From an uncultured Thioclava sp. (GTDB lineage: Bacteria > Pseudomonadota > Alphaproteobacteria > Rhodobacterales > Rhodobacteraceae), in assembly GCF_913064665.1 (NCBI RefSeq), contig NZ_CAJYBT010000008.1, forward strand, positions 52,541-116,540: 64,000 nucleotides of DNA, written 5' to 3'. Shown piece by piece: positions 1 through 11,248 of this stretch. Under the pieces are notes generated by a model, which worked only from the letters and a program-made list of their open reading frames with translations, was not told the DNA's origin and did not search any database. The position numbers were made by a program, and so were the translations under genes. The stretch's first letter is position 1, and the number at the start of each line of letters is the position of its first letter.

Positions 1-1
1 G

Positions 2-841
2 GAAACGGGGCGCGTGCACACGTCCTACTCCATCGCCGGGGCCAATACCGGGCGTCTGGCCTCGACCGATCCGAACTTGCAGAATATTCCCGTGCGCTCC
101 GAGGAAGGTCGCCGTATCCGCGAGGCGTTTGTCGCGGGGCCGGGGATGAAGATCGTCTCGCTCGATTATAGCCAGATCGAGCTGCGTATCCTCGCCCATG
201 TCGCCGATCTGCCCGAGATGAAACAGGCCTTCAAAGAGGGTTTGGATATTCACGCGATGACGGCTTCGGAAATGTTCGATGTGCCGCTCGATCAGATGAC
301 CTCTGACATTCGCCGTAAGGCCAAGGCGATCAATTTCGGCGTGATCTATGGGATTTCCGGCTTTGGTCTTGCGCGCAATTTGCGGATTCCGCGCGCCGAG
401 GCGCAGGGCTTTATCGACCGCTATTTCGAACGTTTCCCGGGTATTCGCCAATACATGGACGACACGGTGGCCTTCGCGAAAGAGCATAAATTCGTCCAAA
501 CCCTGTTTGGCCGCAAAATTCATACCCCCGAAATCACCTCTAAAGGCCCGTCGGCGGGATTTGCCAAACGCGCCGCGATCAACGCGCCGATTCAAGGGGC
601 GGCGGCTGACATTATCCGGCGCGCGATGATCCGAATGCCCGCCGCCATCGCGGGGCTGCCCGCGACGATGCTGCTGCAGGTTCATGACGAATTGATCTTT
701 GAAGTCGAGAACGGCGCGGTCGATGATCTGATTGCTGCTGCGCGCGCCACGATGGAGGGTGCGGCGGAACCGGTGATGAAACTTTCGGTGCCGCTGGTCG
801 TTGATGCCGGGCAAGGGGCAAGCTGGGCTGAGGCGCATTGA
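2..841 (+). CDS. polA: DNA polymerase I, C-terminal polymerase part (cut by window start)
   Basis: Only the last 279 residues are present; the gene runs off the left edge, so the 5' nuclease and proofreading domains cannot be judged. The visible part is the family A polymerase palm and fingers. Motif A (DYSQIELR) lies near visible residue 57, motif B (RRKAKAINFGVIYG) near residue 101, and motif C (QVHDELIFE) near residue 224. These carry the metal-binding aspartates and the O-helix residues of an active polymerase. The protein fills gaps and removes primers in replication and repair. A long perfect inverted repeat follows the stop and probably ends transcription. Confidence 0.97.
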   Translation, partial: ETGRVHTSYSIAGANTGRLASTDPNLQNIPVRSEEGRRIREAFVAGPGMKIVSLDYSQIELRILAHVADLPEMKQAFKEGLDIHAMTASEMFDVPLDQMTSDIRRKAKAINFGVIYGISGFGLARNLRIPRAEAQGFIDRYFERFPGIRQYMDDTVAFAKEHKFVQTLFGRKIHTPEITSKGPSAGFAKRAAINAPIQGAAADIIRRAMIRMPAAIAGLPATMLLQVHDELIFEVENGAVDDLIAAARATMEGAAEPVMKLSVPLVVDAGQGASWAEAH

Positions 842-874
842 GACACACGGGGCGTGGAGTGATAGTGCGGATGC

Positions 875-949
875 CTCCGGCGGGAGTATTTAGGGCTAGA
901 TGAAAGCCACACCACGTTTCATCTAGCCCTAAATACTCCCCGCGGAGCG
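875..949. repeat. Long perfect inverted repeat, terminator-like, family repeat copy 1
   Basis: Two 24-base arms (882-905 and 917-940) are exact reverse complements around an 11-base spacer, and the match continues imperfectly into the flanking CTCCGG/CGGAG. The left arm carries the string CTCCGGCGGGAGTATTT, followed by a short variable stretch and then CTAGATGAAAG. A closely related single arm recurs at 12884-12919. From memory this motif is abundant between genes in Rhodobacteraceae. It sits between polA and the efflux gene and could end transcription in either direction. Confidence 0.8.
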
Positions 950-995
950 TTCCACGCGCGCCAAAAGAACACCGCCAGAAAGAGACAGGAACGCG

Positions 996-1898
996 ATGCC
1001 ACATGACCATCAACATCATCATCATCTAAGCGAGGGCGCTGGCGATAATCGGGTGCTTTTTGCCGTGGTGGTCAATGTGATCTTGACCGTGGCGCAGGTT
1101 GCGGGCGGGGCGATTGCGGGCTCGATGGCGCTGGTGGCGGATGGGGTACATAATTTCTCAGATGCGGCAGCGCTGGTGTTGGCCTTTGGGGCGCGGCGGC
1201 TGGCGCGGCGCGGGGCGGATGCTGCGATGAGTTTCGGATGGGCGCGCGCCGAGGTGGTTGCGGCTTTCGTGAATTATATTGCGCTGATCCTGATTTCGAT
1301 CTGGCTGGTTTTCGAGGCGTTGGGGCGGATTGTCGCGCCGCCGCAGGTCGATGGCTGGATCGTGGTTTGGTTGGCCGGATTGGCGCTGATCATTGATCTA
1401 GCAACGGCGGCGCTGACCTATGCGCTCTCTAAGGATAGCCTCAATATTCGCGCCGCGTTCTTGCACAATCTTGCCGATGCGGGGGCCTCGGTGGCGGTGA
1501 TTGTCGGAGGCGCTTTGATCCTGCTTTATGATTGGCGGTTGGTCGATCCGTTGCTGACAATCGGGATTTCAGCCTTCATTCTGTGGCATGTCGTGGGCGA
1601 TCTGAAGCCGGTGTTGCGCATCTTGATGTTGGGCACACCACCCGAGGCGAACACGGCCGAAGTGAGCGGTGCGCTGGCCGAGATTGCAGGCGTGCAGAGC
1701 GTCCATCACGTGCATCTGTGGCAGATCGACGAGCGGCGGGTCTCGGTTGAGGCGCATCTGGTGCTGGGGGCGGGCGATGATTACGCCCCGGTGATTGCGC
1801 GCGCCAAGGAAATGCTCGCGCATCGCTTTGACATTCACCACGCCACGCTGGAACCGGAGACTGTGCTAACGGGCTGTGCCGATCATCTTGCCCATTAG
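996..1898 (+). CDS. Cation diffusion facilitator family transporter
   Basis: A 300-residue inner-membrane metal/proton antiporter of the CDF family (ZitB/CzcD type), which exports divalent cations such as zinc. The N-terminus is histidine-rich (residues 3-10), typical of a cytosolic metal-loading segment. About six hydrophobic segments follow; the transport-site motifs are HNFSD near residue 53 and HNLAD near residue 156. The C-terminal cytoplasmic domain includes VHHVHLW, a usual metal-binding position. The ATG is preceded by an AGACAGGA ribosome site. The 3' end overlaps the convergent hyi gene by four bases. The metal specificity is inferred from the family and was not determined. Confidence 0.93.
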   Translation: MPHDHQHHHHLSEGAGDNRVLFAVVVNVILTVAQVAGGAIAGSMALVADGVHNFSDAAALVLAFGARRLARRGADAAMSFGWARAEVVAAFVNYIALILISIWLVFEALGRIVAPPQVDGWIVVWLAGLALIIDLATAALTYALSKDSLNIRAAFLHNLADAGASVAVIVGGALILLYDWRLVDPLLTIGISAFILWHVVGDLKPVLRILMLGTPPEANTAEVSGALAEIAGVQSVHHVHLWQIDERRVSVEAHLVLGAGDDYAPVIARAKEMLAHRFDIHHATLEPETVLTGCADHLAH

Positions 1899-2647
1899 GT
1901 GGCCAACCAGCCCAAGCCATCGCGCGTCTCCCCGACAGGCCTATATTCGGCCGAGGCGAACCCCGCATAGCCGCCGAGATCGAGCTGATTGAAAAATGCG
2001 CTCAGGTCGATCTCTCCGCTGCCCGGATCGCTACGTCCTGGCGCATTCGCAAATTGCACATGCACCGCGCGATCTTTGTGCTTGTCCCATGTCGCGGCCA
2101 CGTCTTCGGTCAGGACATGGGCGTGATAGGCATCAAATTGCAGGTTCAGATTTGGCGCGCCGACGGCGTCCAGTATCTCGGCTGCCAGATCGAAATCATT
2201 GAGAAAATAGCCCGGCATGTCGATTGGGTTGATCGGCTCGATCGTCAGTGAGCGTTTGGGCGCGCGCGCCGCCGCCCATGTCAGGTTGTCGATATAGGTT
2301 TTACGCGCGACGAGGCCCCGCGCCTTGCCCGCCATGATGTGAATGTGGCGCGGTCCCAGCACATCGGCAAATCGCATCGCGCGGTCGAAATCGCGGCGAA
2401 ACCGATCCTCGCAGCCCGGTACGGCGGCGAAACCGCGATCCCCGCCGGTCCAATTGGGGGGCGGTACGTTCATCAGCACGAAAGTCAGGTCATGGCGCAC
2501 CAATTCGTGGCGCATTTCCTGGGCCGAGAATTCATAGGGAAACAGCACCTCGACAGCGTCAAACCCGGCCTCTTTGGCGGCGGCGAAGCGCTCCATGAAG
2601 GGCAGTTCGGTGAACAGGAAGGTCAGGTTGGCGGCAAATTTTGGCAC
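1895..2647 (-). CDS. hyi: Hydroxypyruvate isomerase / OtnI-like TIM-barrel isomerase
   Basis: A 250-residue sugar-phosphate-isomerase-like TIM barrel. The N-terminus (NLTFLFTELPFMERFAAA), the PFEYEF-like segment near residue 37 and the EPIN motif near residue 137 match the Hyi/OtnI family. That family interconverts hydroxypyruvate and tartronate semialdehyde, or 2-oxo-tetronate phosphates. The start is a GTG that directly abuts the TAA stop of the upstream DUF1285 gene. A GGAGG ribosome site lies inside the last codons of that gene, so the two are translationally coupled. The glycolate oxidase genes at 24.8-28.6 kb feed the same glyoxylate metabolism, but the genes are not adjacent. The exact substrate is uncertain. 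Confidence 0.88.
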   Translation of the reverse strand: MPKFAANLTFLFTELPFMERFAAAKEAGFDAVEVLFPYEFSAQEMRHELVRHDLTFVLMNVPPPNWTGGDRGFAAVPGCEDRFRRDFDRAMRFADVLGPRHIHIMAGKARGLVARKTYIDNLTWAAARAPKRSLTIEPINPIDMPGYFLNDFDLAAEILDAVGAPNLNLQFDAYHAHVLTEDVAATWDKHKDRAVHVQFANAPGRSDPGSGEIDLSAFFNQLDLGGYAGFASAEYRPVGETRDGLGWLAT

Positions 2648-3241
2648 TTAGACCTCCGCGGCGGGCAGGATCGGAAAGAACTGGCCGCAGGATATCACCC
2701 CCAGCCAATCTTGCCCCTCATGGGGCCGCGTCACCGCCAGATCGACCAGCCGATAAAAGCTTTTGCGGTCGATCAGCGCCTCAAGGCCACGGCGCACATG
2801 CAGGTAAGGGCGCGGCGTGCCGTCTTCGCTGTGCTGCACCCGGATTTTGTGATCGCCATCGGCCAGAACGCTGTCGCCGACATTGGTTTCAAAGCGCAGG
2901 GTCTGATCGTCGCCCGTGCCCTCTGCCTCAAAATCGACCGCCACAAATGGTGCGTCCTGCACCCGAATGCCCACTTTCTCGACCGGGGTGACGAGGAAAT
3001 ATTTTCCGTCCTCCAGCTTGAGAATCGAGGCAAATAAACGCACCAGCGGCGCCCGCCCAATCGGCGTGCCCAGATAGAACCAAGTCCCGTCAGCGCGAAT
3101 TTCCATGTCGAGATCGCCGCAAAAGGGCGGGTTCCACAGATGCACCGGTGGCGGGCCTTTTTTTGAGGCCGTTCGCGCGGCATTGGCCAGCCCCTCAGCA
3201 GAGGGGATATGGGCGGAATCTGTCTCTTTGTGATCCGTCAT
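2648..3241 (-). CDS. DUF1285 domain-containing protein
   Basis: A 197-residue soluble protein matching the DUF1285 family; key stretches are PPVHLWNPPFCGDLDM near residue 29 and GTWFYLGTPIGR near residue 49. The function of the family is unknown. I chose the ATG at 3241; a much longer upstream extension in the same frame has no family character and runs antisense through the MoxR gene. The gene is divergent from the MoxR operon, with about 70 bases between the two start codons, and is followed without a gap by hyi. Divergence from MoxR/DUF58 genes suggests a shared promoter region. Confidence 0.85.
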   Translation of the reverse strand: MTDHKETDSAHIPSAEGLANAARTASKKGPPPVHLWNPPFCGDLDMEIRADGTWFYLGTPIGRAPLVRLFASILKLEDGKYFLVTPVEKVGIRVQDAPFVAVDFEAEGTGDDQTLRFETNVGDSVLADGDHKIRVQHSEDGTPRPYLHVRRGLEALIDRKSFYRLVDLAVTRPHEGQDWLGVISCGQFFPILPAAEV

Positions 3242-3314
3242 GTGAGTTTTGCCGTTCCTTGAGGCCAGGATATCTGCTTTGCTGGGAAGCATACGGATCT
3301 CGAGGGAGAATGTC

Positions 3315-4342
<1,028 letters not shown>

Positions 4343-4346
<4 letters not shown>

Positions 4347-5254
4347 ACGCATCCCCGGACACATCCGTGCAGGCTTTGGCGCTGCGCCGTGAGGCCGAGA
4401 CCGCCGCCTCGGCACTGCCGCCCTTGCTGGTGGCCGCCGAGCATTTGGCCGCGACCGTTCAGATGGGCGCGCATGGGCGCAGGCGTGCAGGCACCGGCGA
4501 GGAGTTTTGGCAATATCGCCCCGCCCATTCCGGCGATGAGGCGCGGTTTGTGGATTGGCGGCGCTCGGGGCGCTCGGATGCGCAATATGTGCGCGAACGC
4601 GAATGGCAATTGGCGCAATCGGTGCATCTGTGGGTCGATGACGCGGCTTCGATGAACTTTACCGGAGCGGAAACCGGGCGCGCGGCGCGGGCCCCGAAAT
4701 CGGAACGCGCGCGGGTCTTGGCGCTGGCGCTGTCGGTGCTGATGATCCGGGGCGGAGAGCGCGTGGGTCTAACCGGGGTTGCCGCCCCGCCGCGTCCGGG
4801 ACGTGCGCAATTGATGGCGCTGGCGGCGCTTTTGTCTGCGCCAAGCGGGCAGCAAGATTACGGCACGCCGCAGGTAGCAGGGGTTTCGGCGCAATCGCGC
4901 GCGGTGTTCCTGTCGGATTTTTTGGGCGATCTTGCGCCCATCGAAAGCGCCTTGGGCCAGCTGGCCGATCGCGGTGTGACGGGCGTGATGTTACAGGTGC
5001 TCGACCCCGACGAAGAGGCCTTTCCCTATGACGGGCGCACGATTTTTCAGTCGATGTCGGGCGCGTTGGTGCATGAGACCCGCAAGGCCAGCGATCTGCG
5101 CGGGCGCTACCAAGAACGGCTGGCGCAGCGGCGCGATGCGCTGACGCGACTGGCCCAAAGTGCGGGTTGGCAGTTTTCCACCCATCACACGGGCGATCCG
5201 GCCCAAAGCGCGCTGTTATGGCTATATGGCGCGCTGGGACGGGGGCAGGGATGA
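4343..5254 (+). CDS. DUF58 domain-containing protein
   Basis: A 303-residue protein of the DUF58 family, recognised by the HSGDEARFVDWRRSGRSD block around residues 68-85 followed by YVREREWQ. The start is a TTG overlapping the MoxR stop. DUF58 proteins are the usual MoxR partners and have a von Willebrand-like fold. Its stop overlaps the next gene's ATG (ATGA). No membrane segment is obvious. The cellular role of such MoxR/DUF58/BatA-like operons, usually called aerotolerance or Bat-type, is only partly known. Confidence 0.9.
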
Positions 5255-7992
5255 TGGTGCTTGGCCCGATCGGCTTTACCGCACCTTGGCTGTTGCTGGG
5301 GCTTGTCGCGCTGCCGCTGCTGTGGCTGCTGCTGCGCGCGGTGCCGCCGGCGCCGATCCGACGTCGTTTTCCCGGCGTGGCGCTGCTGCTGGGGTTGAAG
5401 GACACAGAGGTCGAGGCCGCGCGCACACCGTGGTGGCTGCTGGCGTTGCGCCTGTTGGCGCTGGCGGCGGCGATCATCGGCTTTGCGGGCCCGGTGCTGA
5501 ATCCGCAGCGCGCCGAACCGGGCTCGGGGCCGTTGTTGATCATCGCTGATGCAAGCTGGGCCTCGGCGGGCAACTGGCGCGTGCGCACGGAGCGAATGGA
5601 GCGCGCGCTGAGTGCGGCGGAACAGGCCGGGCGGCGTGTTGCGCTGATTTCGCTGGCAGAGCCGCCCGTCGCGCAACCCACCTTTAGCGACGCAAAAAGC
5701 GTGACACAGGCTTTGCCGGGAGTGTTGCCGCACCCTTGGATCGGGCAAAGTTTCGACGCAGCCACGATGCTGCCGCAGGGCAATTTCGATACGCTTTGGC
5801 TGTCCGATGGGTTGGCGCGCCCTGATCGTAGCGCCATTTTAAGTGCTCTGCAGGGGCGCGGGGCGGTCACGGTCTGGCAATCGCAGGTGCCGGTTCTGGC
5901 GCTTGGCGCGGCACGGATTGAGGATGGCGCGCTGGTGGTGCCCGCGCGTGCCTCTGCCCCGCCGCCCAGTCCACGCGAGGTCGCAGCGATTGGCCGCGAT
6001 CCGGCGGGGATTGAGCGCGAATTGGCGCGGGTGCCGCTGGATTTCGCGGGCAAAACGAGCGCCGACTTGCGCTTTGATCTGCCGCCAGAGCTGCGCAACC
6101 GGATCACCCGGTTTGAGATCAGCGGGTTGCGGTCAGCCGGGGCGGTGAGCCTGACAGATGATGCGGTCAAGCGGCGCAAAGTGGCGATCTTGTCGGGCAC
6201 ACGCGACCGCGAAGGCCTGCAACTGCTTTCGCCGACGCATTACCTGCACGAGGCGCTTGCGCCGACGGCGGATCTGATTGAGGGCACGCTTGATGATGTG
6301 CTGACCGCCGATCCCGATGTGATTATCCTTGCCGATATGGCCGATCTGCCCGAGCAATCCAAGCTGCGGGACTGGGTGGAAAAGGGTGGTTTGCTGATTC
6401 GGTTCGCCGGGCCGCGCATGGCCAATGCCGATCTGACGGCGGACACGTTGTTGCCTGTGCGGTTGCGGGCGGGTGGGCGCTCGATTGGGGGGGCGATGAG
6501 TTGGGGCGCGCCGCGCGGACTTGCACCCTTTCCCGAGGACTCTCCTTTTGCCGGTCTTGCGGTACCCGATGACGTTACCGTCAAGGCGCAGGTTATGGCC
6601 GAGCCAGCCCCCGATCTGGTAGAGCACACGATTGCCTCGCTGGTCGATGGCACGCCGCTGGTGACGCGCGCGAAGCTGGGGCAGGGCGCATTGGTGCTGT
6701 TTCATGTCAGCGCCAATGCCGAATGGTCAACGCTGCCGCTGTCTGTGCTGTTTCCCCAGATGCTAGAGCGGCTGGCGGTCTCGGCGCGCCCGAATGCGCC
6801 AGAGGTGGCGGATTTGGCGGGGCAAACTTGGGTGCCCCAAAAGCTGCTTGATGGCTTTGGGCGTCTGCGCGATGCGGGAGCGGCGGCAGGTGTACCGGGC
6901 GCAGAGCTGGCCAAGGCCGTGGCGGGGCCCAAGCTGCAACCCGGGATATACACAGCCGATGAGCGCGCTGTTGCGCTGAATGCACTGGGCCGCGATGCGG
7001 TGCTGACGCCTGCGACATGGCCTGCCACTGTGGCGGTCGAGGGCGCGACGGAGACGCAAGAAACGCCGCTGAAGGGATGGCTTTTGGCGCTGGCGCTTGG
7101 GGCATTGCTGCTCGATATTTTGGCGGCGCTTGCACTGTCGGGCAAACTGCGGGGGCCGCGCGCAATCAAGACCGCAGCGCTGGTTTCTGCGCTGGTATTG
7201 ACGGGTATCACGCCGCCACAAGCGCGCGCCGAAATGAGCGAAGCGCGCGCAATCGAGGCGGCGTCAAACGTGGTGCTGGCGGCGATGCCCTCGGGCGATC
7301 CCGAGGTTGACAGGGTTTCGCTGGCGGGGCTGACGGGGTTGTCTGCGGTGTTGAACCAACGCACGACGGTCGAGCCTTCGGCGCCGATGATGGTTGATTT
7401 GAAAAATGACGATCTGGCCGTTTACACCTTTATTTACTGGCCCATCACTGCCGATCAAGCCGCCCCAACCCCGCTGGAATATGCCAAGCTGAACCGCTAT
7501 CTGCGCGGCGGCGGGATGATCTTGTTTGATACGCGCGATGCCGATGTCGCGGGCTTTGGTGAGGCTACGCCGACCGGTCGACGCCTGCAGGCGCTGGCGG
7601 CTCCGCTGGATATTCCCCCGCTTGCGCCGATCCCCAAGGATCACGTTCTGACGCGGACCTTCTATTTGTTGCAGGATTTCCCCGGACGCTATGATGGCAC
7701 GATCTGGGTCGAGGCCCCGCCCGCCGATGCCGCGCGCGCCGACGGGATGCCGTTTCGCAACCTCAATGACGGGGTGACGCCGGTGGTGATTGGCGGCAAT
7801 GACTGGGCCGAGGCGTGGGCCGTGGATGCCAGCGGTCGCCCGATGTTCCCGGTTGGCCGGGGGCGCACCGGAGAGCGCCAGCGCGAGATCGCCAATCGGT
7901 TCGGCGTCAATCTGATCATGCATGTGCTGACGGGCAATTATAAATCCGATCAGGTCCATGTGCCGGCACTGCTGGAAAGGTTGGGGCAATGA
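5251..7992 (+). CDS. DUF4159 domain-containing membrane protein with BatA-like N-terminus
   Basis: A 913-residue membrane protein. Residues about 5-25 and 52-75 form two membrane segments of the BatA-like N-terminal domain. A large soluble region follows, then two more hydrophobic stretches near residues 610-660. The C-terminal 210 residues are DUF4159, with the blocks TFIYWPITADQ and LRGGGMILFDTRD. The start ATGATG at 5251 overlaps the DUF58 stop; a 28-codon upstream extension lies inside DUF58 and was rejected. Its stop in turn overlaps the next gene. The role is inferred to be a membrane partner of the MoxR ATPase. Confidence 0.88.
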   Translation: MMVLGPIGFTAPWLLLGLVALPLLWLLLRAVPPAPIRRRFPGVALLLGLKDTEVEAARTPWWLLALRLLALAAAIIGFAGPVLNPQRAEPGSGPLLIIADASWASAGNWRVRTERMERALSAAEQAGRRVALISLAEPPVAQPTFSDAKSVTQALPGVLPHPWIGQSFDAATMLPQGNFDTLWLSDGLARPDRSAILSALQGRGAVTVWQSQVPVLALGAARIEDGALVVPARASAPPPSPREVAAIGRDPAGIERELARVPLDFAGKTSADLRFDLPPELRNRITRFEISGLRSAGAVSLTDDAVKRRKVAILSGTRDREGLQLLSPTHYLHEALAPTADLIEGTLDDVLTADPDVIILADMADLPEQSKLRDWVEKGGLLIRFAGPRMANADLTADTLLPVRLRAGGRSIGGAMSWGAPRGLAPFPEDSPFAGLAVPDDVTVKAQVMAEPAPDLVEHTIASLVDGTPLVTRAKLGQGALVLFHVSANAEWSTLPLSVLFPQMLERLAVSARPNAPEVADLAGQTWVPQKLLDGFGRLRDAGAAAGVPGAELAKAVAGPKLQPGIYTADERAVALNALGRDAVLTPATWPATVAVEGATETQETPLKGWLLALALGALLLDILAALALSGKLRGPRAIKTAALVSALVLTGITPPQARAEMSEARAIEAASNVVLAAMPSGDPEVDRVSLAGLTGLSAVLNQRTTVEPSAPMMVDLKNDDLAVYTFIYWPITADQAAPTPLEYAKLNRYLRGGGMILFDTRDADVAGFGEATPTGRRLQALAAPLDIPPLAPIPKDHVLTRTFYLLQDFPGRYDGTIWVEAPPADAARADGMPFRNLNDGVTPVVIGGNDWAEAWAVDASGRPMFPVGRGRTGERQREIANRFGVNLIMHVLTGNYKSDQVHVPALLERLGQ

Positions 7993-10094
7993 GCGGGATG
8001 TCGGTGATCTTTGCGCCGCTGCTGCCGTGGCCCGCGATTTGGGCGGCAGGCGGGGTGGCTTTGGTGCTGCTGGCGCTGGCGCTGTGGCGAGGCTTGCGCG
8101 GCTGGGCGTTGCGGGCGCTGGCGGCGCTGGTGTTGCTGGCGGCGATTGCGCAGCCCTCGCTGCAACGCGAACAGACCGCGCCGCTGTCTGATATCGTGCT
8201 GCTGATTGATGACCGCTCTGCCTCGCAGACGCTATCAGATCGCGCTGCGCAGACCGATGCCGCCGTGGCGAATGTGCAAGCCCAGCTTGACGCGTTGCCC
8301 AATGTCGAGACGCGCCGGGTCACGGTGAAGGATGGCGCGGAAAATGCCGGGACCGAGTTGGGCGCGGCGCTGTCCGAGGCGCTCGCCAGCGAGCCGCGCG
8401 CGCGTGTCGCCGGGGCCGTGGTGATCAGCGACGGGCAGGCGCATGACGCCGCCCTTGCGCCCGATCTGCCCGGGCCGCTGCAACTGCTGCTGACCGGGCG
8501 CGCGGCGGATTGGGATCGCCGTTTGGTGATTCAAACCGCGCCCGCCTTTGGCATTATCGGCGAGGAAAGCTCGATCCGCCTCAAGGTCGAGGATCAGGGC
8601 AAAGTGCCCGCCAGTATCGGCACCAAGGCCAAGCTGACGATCTCAATCGATGGCAAGAATCCGAAAACCTATGACGTGAATGTCGGGCGCGATCTGGAAT
8701 TGCCGCTGACGCTGGATCATGGCGGGCAGAACGTGGTGCAGTTCACGTTGACCCCCGTCGAGGGCGAGCTGACCACGCGCAACAATACCGCAACCGTGCA
8801 GATCAACGGCGTGCGCGACCGCTTGCGCGTGTTGCTGGTCTCGGGCCAGCCCCATGCGGGCGAGCGTACGTGGCGCAACCTGCTGAAATCGGATGCGGGC
8901 GTCGATCTGGTGCATTTCACGATCCTGCGCCCGCCCGAAAAGCAAGACGGTGTGCCGGTGTCGGAACTGTCGCTGATCGCTTTCCCGACGCAGGAATTGT
9001 TCGTGGACAAGATCGACGAGTTCGATCTGATCATCTTTGACCGCTACGGCGCGCGCGGCATCCTACCGTCGTCCTATTTCGATAATATCCGCGATTATGT
9101 CGAACGGGGCGGGGCGATTTTGGTGGCCGCAGGGCCGGAATATGCGACCGTTGAAAGCCTGTATCAAACCAGCCTTGGCTCGATCATGCCTGCGCGCCCC
9201 ACCGGGCGGGTGCTGTCGGAAAGCTTCCTGCCGCGCCCGACCGAGTTGGGTCTGCGTCATCCCGTCACGGCGGGTCTGAAAGGCGCGCCGCCGCCTGCCG
9301 ACAAAGCCAAGGATGACGCGAAAGCGCCCCATTGGGGGCATTGGTTGCGTCAGGTCGAATTGAGTGATCCCAAGGGCGAAGTCGTGATGTCGGGCGCCGA
9401 CGGTAAGCCGCTTTTGGTGCTCTCGCGCGAGGGCAAGGGGCGCGTGGCGCTGCTGGCCTCGGATCAGGCATGGCTGTGGGATCGCGGCTATGATGGCGGT
9501 GGGCCGCAGCTCGAATTGCTGCGCCGGATCGCGCATTGGGAGATGAAGGAACCCGAGCTGGAAGAAGAGGCGCTGTATGCCGAGATCGACCCGGGCGCGC
9601 TGTCGATGACGATCGTGCGCCGCTCGATGAAGGATGATGTGCCGCCTGCAAGCGTGACGCTGCCCGATGGCACTGTGCAGGACGTGCCGCTAAGCCAAAG
9701 CGCGCCGGGGCAGTTCACCGCGCGTTGGACTGCGCCGGGGCCGGGTCTCTATACGCTCAAGGATGGTGATCTGGCGCGCGTGGTCGCGATGGGTCCTGCC
9801 AGCCCGCGCGAGTTTGAACAAACCATCGCCAGTGGTGAGCCATTGGCTAAGGCGATTGCGGCCTCGGGTGGGGCTGTGACCCGGCTGGAGGAGGGCATTC
9901 CGCGCATCCGCGAAGTAGCGGTTGGGCGTGCAACATCGGGGCGGGGCTGGATTGGCATCACGCCGCGCGGGGCGCGCGCCACGACAGACATTCGCGTGCA
10001 ACCCGTTCTGCCCGCATGGGCGTGGTTGCTGTTGGCAGCGCTGCTGACGCTTGGGGCCTGGATGATCGAGGGGCGGGGGCGGCGTACGGCCTAA
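7989..10094 (+). CDS. Membrane protein with class I glutamine-amidotransferase-like domain
   Basis: A 701-residue protein with two N-terminal membrane segments (residues about 13-55) and one near the C-terminus (WAWLLLAALLTLGAWM). The central region has a VWA-like start (DIVLLIDDRSASQ) and a glutamine-amidotransferase-like domain around residues 280-500, including FDLIIFDRYG and YVERGGAILVAAGPE. No classical catalytic Cys triad is evident, so enzymatic activity is doubtful. It is the last gene of the MoxR/DUF58/DUF4159 operon and overlaps the preceding stop by four bases (ATGA). Such proteins are conserved in this operon in related bacteria; their function is unknown. Confidence 0.85.
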   Translation: MSGMSVIFAPLLPWPAIWAAGGVALVLLALALWRGLRGWALRALAALVLLAAIAQPSLQREQTAPLSDIVLLIDDRSASQTLSDRAAQTDAAVANVQAQLDALPNVETRRVTVKDGAENAGTELGAALSEALASEPRARVAGAVVISDGQAHDAALAPDLPGPLQLLLTGRAADWDRRLVIQTAPAFGIIGEESSIRLKVEDQGKVPASIGTKAKLTISIDGKNPKTYDVNVGRDLELPLTLDHGGQNVVQFTLTPVEGELTTRNNTATVQINGVRDRLRVLLVSGQPHAGERTWRNLLKSDAGVDLVHFTILRPPEKQDGVPVSELSLIAFPTQELFVDKIDEFDLIIFDRYGARGILPSSYFDNIRDYVERGGAILVAAGPEYATVESLYQTSLGSIMPARPTGRVLSESFLPRPTELGLRHPVTAGLKGAPPPADKAKDDAKAPHWGHWLRQVELSDPKGEVVMSGADGKPLLVLSREGKGRVALLASDQAWLWDRGYDGGGPQLELLRRIAHWEMKEPELEEEALYAEIDPGALSMTIVRRSMKDDVPPASVTLPDGTVQDVPLSQSAPGQFTARWTAPGPGLYTLKDGDLARVVAMGPASPREFEQTIASGEPLAKAIAASGGAVTRLEEGIPRIREVAVGRATSGRGWIGITPRGARATTDIRVQPVLPAWAWLLLAALLTLGAWMIEGRGRRTA

Positions 10095-10117
10095 GGCCAT
10101 GCCGCCCGCCGCCAATA

Positions 10118-11248
10118 TCAGTAGATTACGACCGAGCGGATCGATTCGCCGCTATGCATCAGATCGAAGGCCTCGTTGATCTTCTCCAGCGGCATGGTGT
10201 GGGTGATCATCGGGTCGATCTCGATCTTGCCATCCATGTACCAGTCAACGAATTTCGGCACATCGGTGCGCCCCTTTGCGCCACCAAAGGCCGTGCCTTT
10301 CCAGACGCGCCCGGTCACCAGTTGGAACGGCCGGGTCGAGATTTCCGCGCCCGCCGAGGCGACGCCGATAATCACCGAAACGCCCCAGCCGCGATGGCTG
10401 CATTCCAGAGCATCGCGCATCACCTTGGTGTTGCCGGTCGCGTCAAAGCTGTAATCGACACCGCCGATCTGATCGGCACCCTTCTTGGTCAGGTTGACGA
10501 TTTCCTCGACGACCGTGCCCTTGATCTTTGTGGGGTTCACAAAATGGGTCAGGCCGAATTTGCGCGCCATTTCCTCTTTGTCGTCGTTCAGATCGACGCC
10601 GATGATCATGTCGGCCCCGGCCATGCGCAGGCCTTGGATCACGTTCAACCCGATGCCGCCAAGGCCGAACACCGCCGCGGTCGAGCCGATCTCGACTCCT
10701 GCGGTGTTGATCACCGCACCGATCCCGGTGGTCACGCCGCAGCCGATATAGCAGATCTTGTCGAAGGGCGCGTCTTCACGCACTTTGGCCAGCGCGATTT
10801 CGGGCATGACCGTGTGATTGGCGAAGGTCGAGCAGCCCATGTAGTGAAACAGCGGCGTGCCATCGAGCATGTGAAAGCGCGTCGTGCCATCGGGCATCAG
10901 CCCTTGGCCCTGTGTGCCCCGGATCGCGGTGCACAGGTTGGTTTTGCCCGACAGGCAAGACGGGCATTCGCGGCATTCGGGGGTGTAAAGCGGGATGACG
11001 TGATCGCCGGGCTTGAGCGTGGTCACGCCCTCGCCGACTTCGAGCACGACGCCCGCGCCCTCATGGCCGAGGATGCAGGGAAACAGCCCCTCGGGATCGG
11101 CCCCCGAGCGGGTGAATTCGTCGGTGTGGCAAATGCCGGTGGCCTTGATTTCGATCAGCACTTCGCCTGCTTTCGGTGGGTCGAGTTCCACCTCCATGAT
11201 TTCAAGCGGCTTTCCGGCTTCCAATGCGACTGCGGCACGGGTTCTCAT
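10118..11248 (-). CDS. frmA: S-(hydroxymethyl)glutathione dehydrogenase / class III alcohol dehydrogenase
   Basis: A 376-residue zinc-dependent dehydrogenase that oxidises the formaldehyde-glutathione adduct to S-formylglutathione with NAD+. The catalytic zinc ligands are Cys40, His62 (GHEGAG) and the Cys of IGCGVTTG. The structural zinc site is the four-cysteine cluster in [17 protein letters not shown]. The Rossmann motif is GLGGIGLNV. The length equals the family norm. The ATG at 11248 has a GAGGAGAC ribosome site; 84 extra upstream codons in frame show no family match. No formylglutathione hydrolase gene is adjacent. Confidence 0.96.
   Translation of the reverse strand: MRTRAAVALEAGKPLEIMEVELDPPKAGEVLIEIKATGICHTDEFTRSGADPEGLFPCILGHEGAGVVLEVGEGVTTLKPGDHVIPLYTPECRECPSCLSGKTNLCTAIRGTQGQGLMPDGTTRFHMLDGTPLFHYMGCSTFANHTVMPEIALAKVREDAPFDKICYIGCGVTTGIGAVINTAGVEIGSTAAVFGLGGIGLNVIQGLRMAGADMIIGVDLNDDKEEMARKFGLTHFVNPTKIKGTVVEEIVNLTKKGADQIGGVDYSFDATGNTKVMRDALECSHRGWGVSVIIGVASAGAEISTRPFQLVTGRVWKGTAFGGAKGRTDVPKFVDWYMDGKIEIDPMITHTMPLEKINEAFDLMHSGESIRSVVIY

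Noticed and set aside
3249..3314. 22-codon N-terminal extension of the MoxR ATPase from a GTG
   Set aside because: The downstream ATG at 3315 has a good ribosome site, and the extra residues do not belong to the family.
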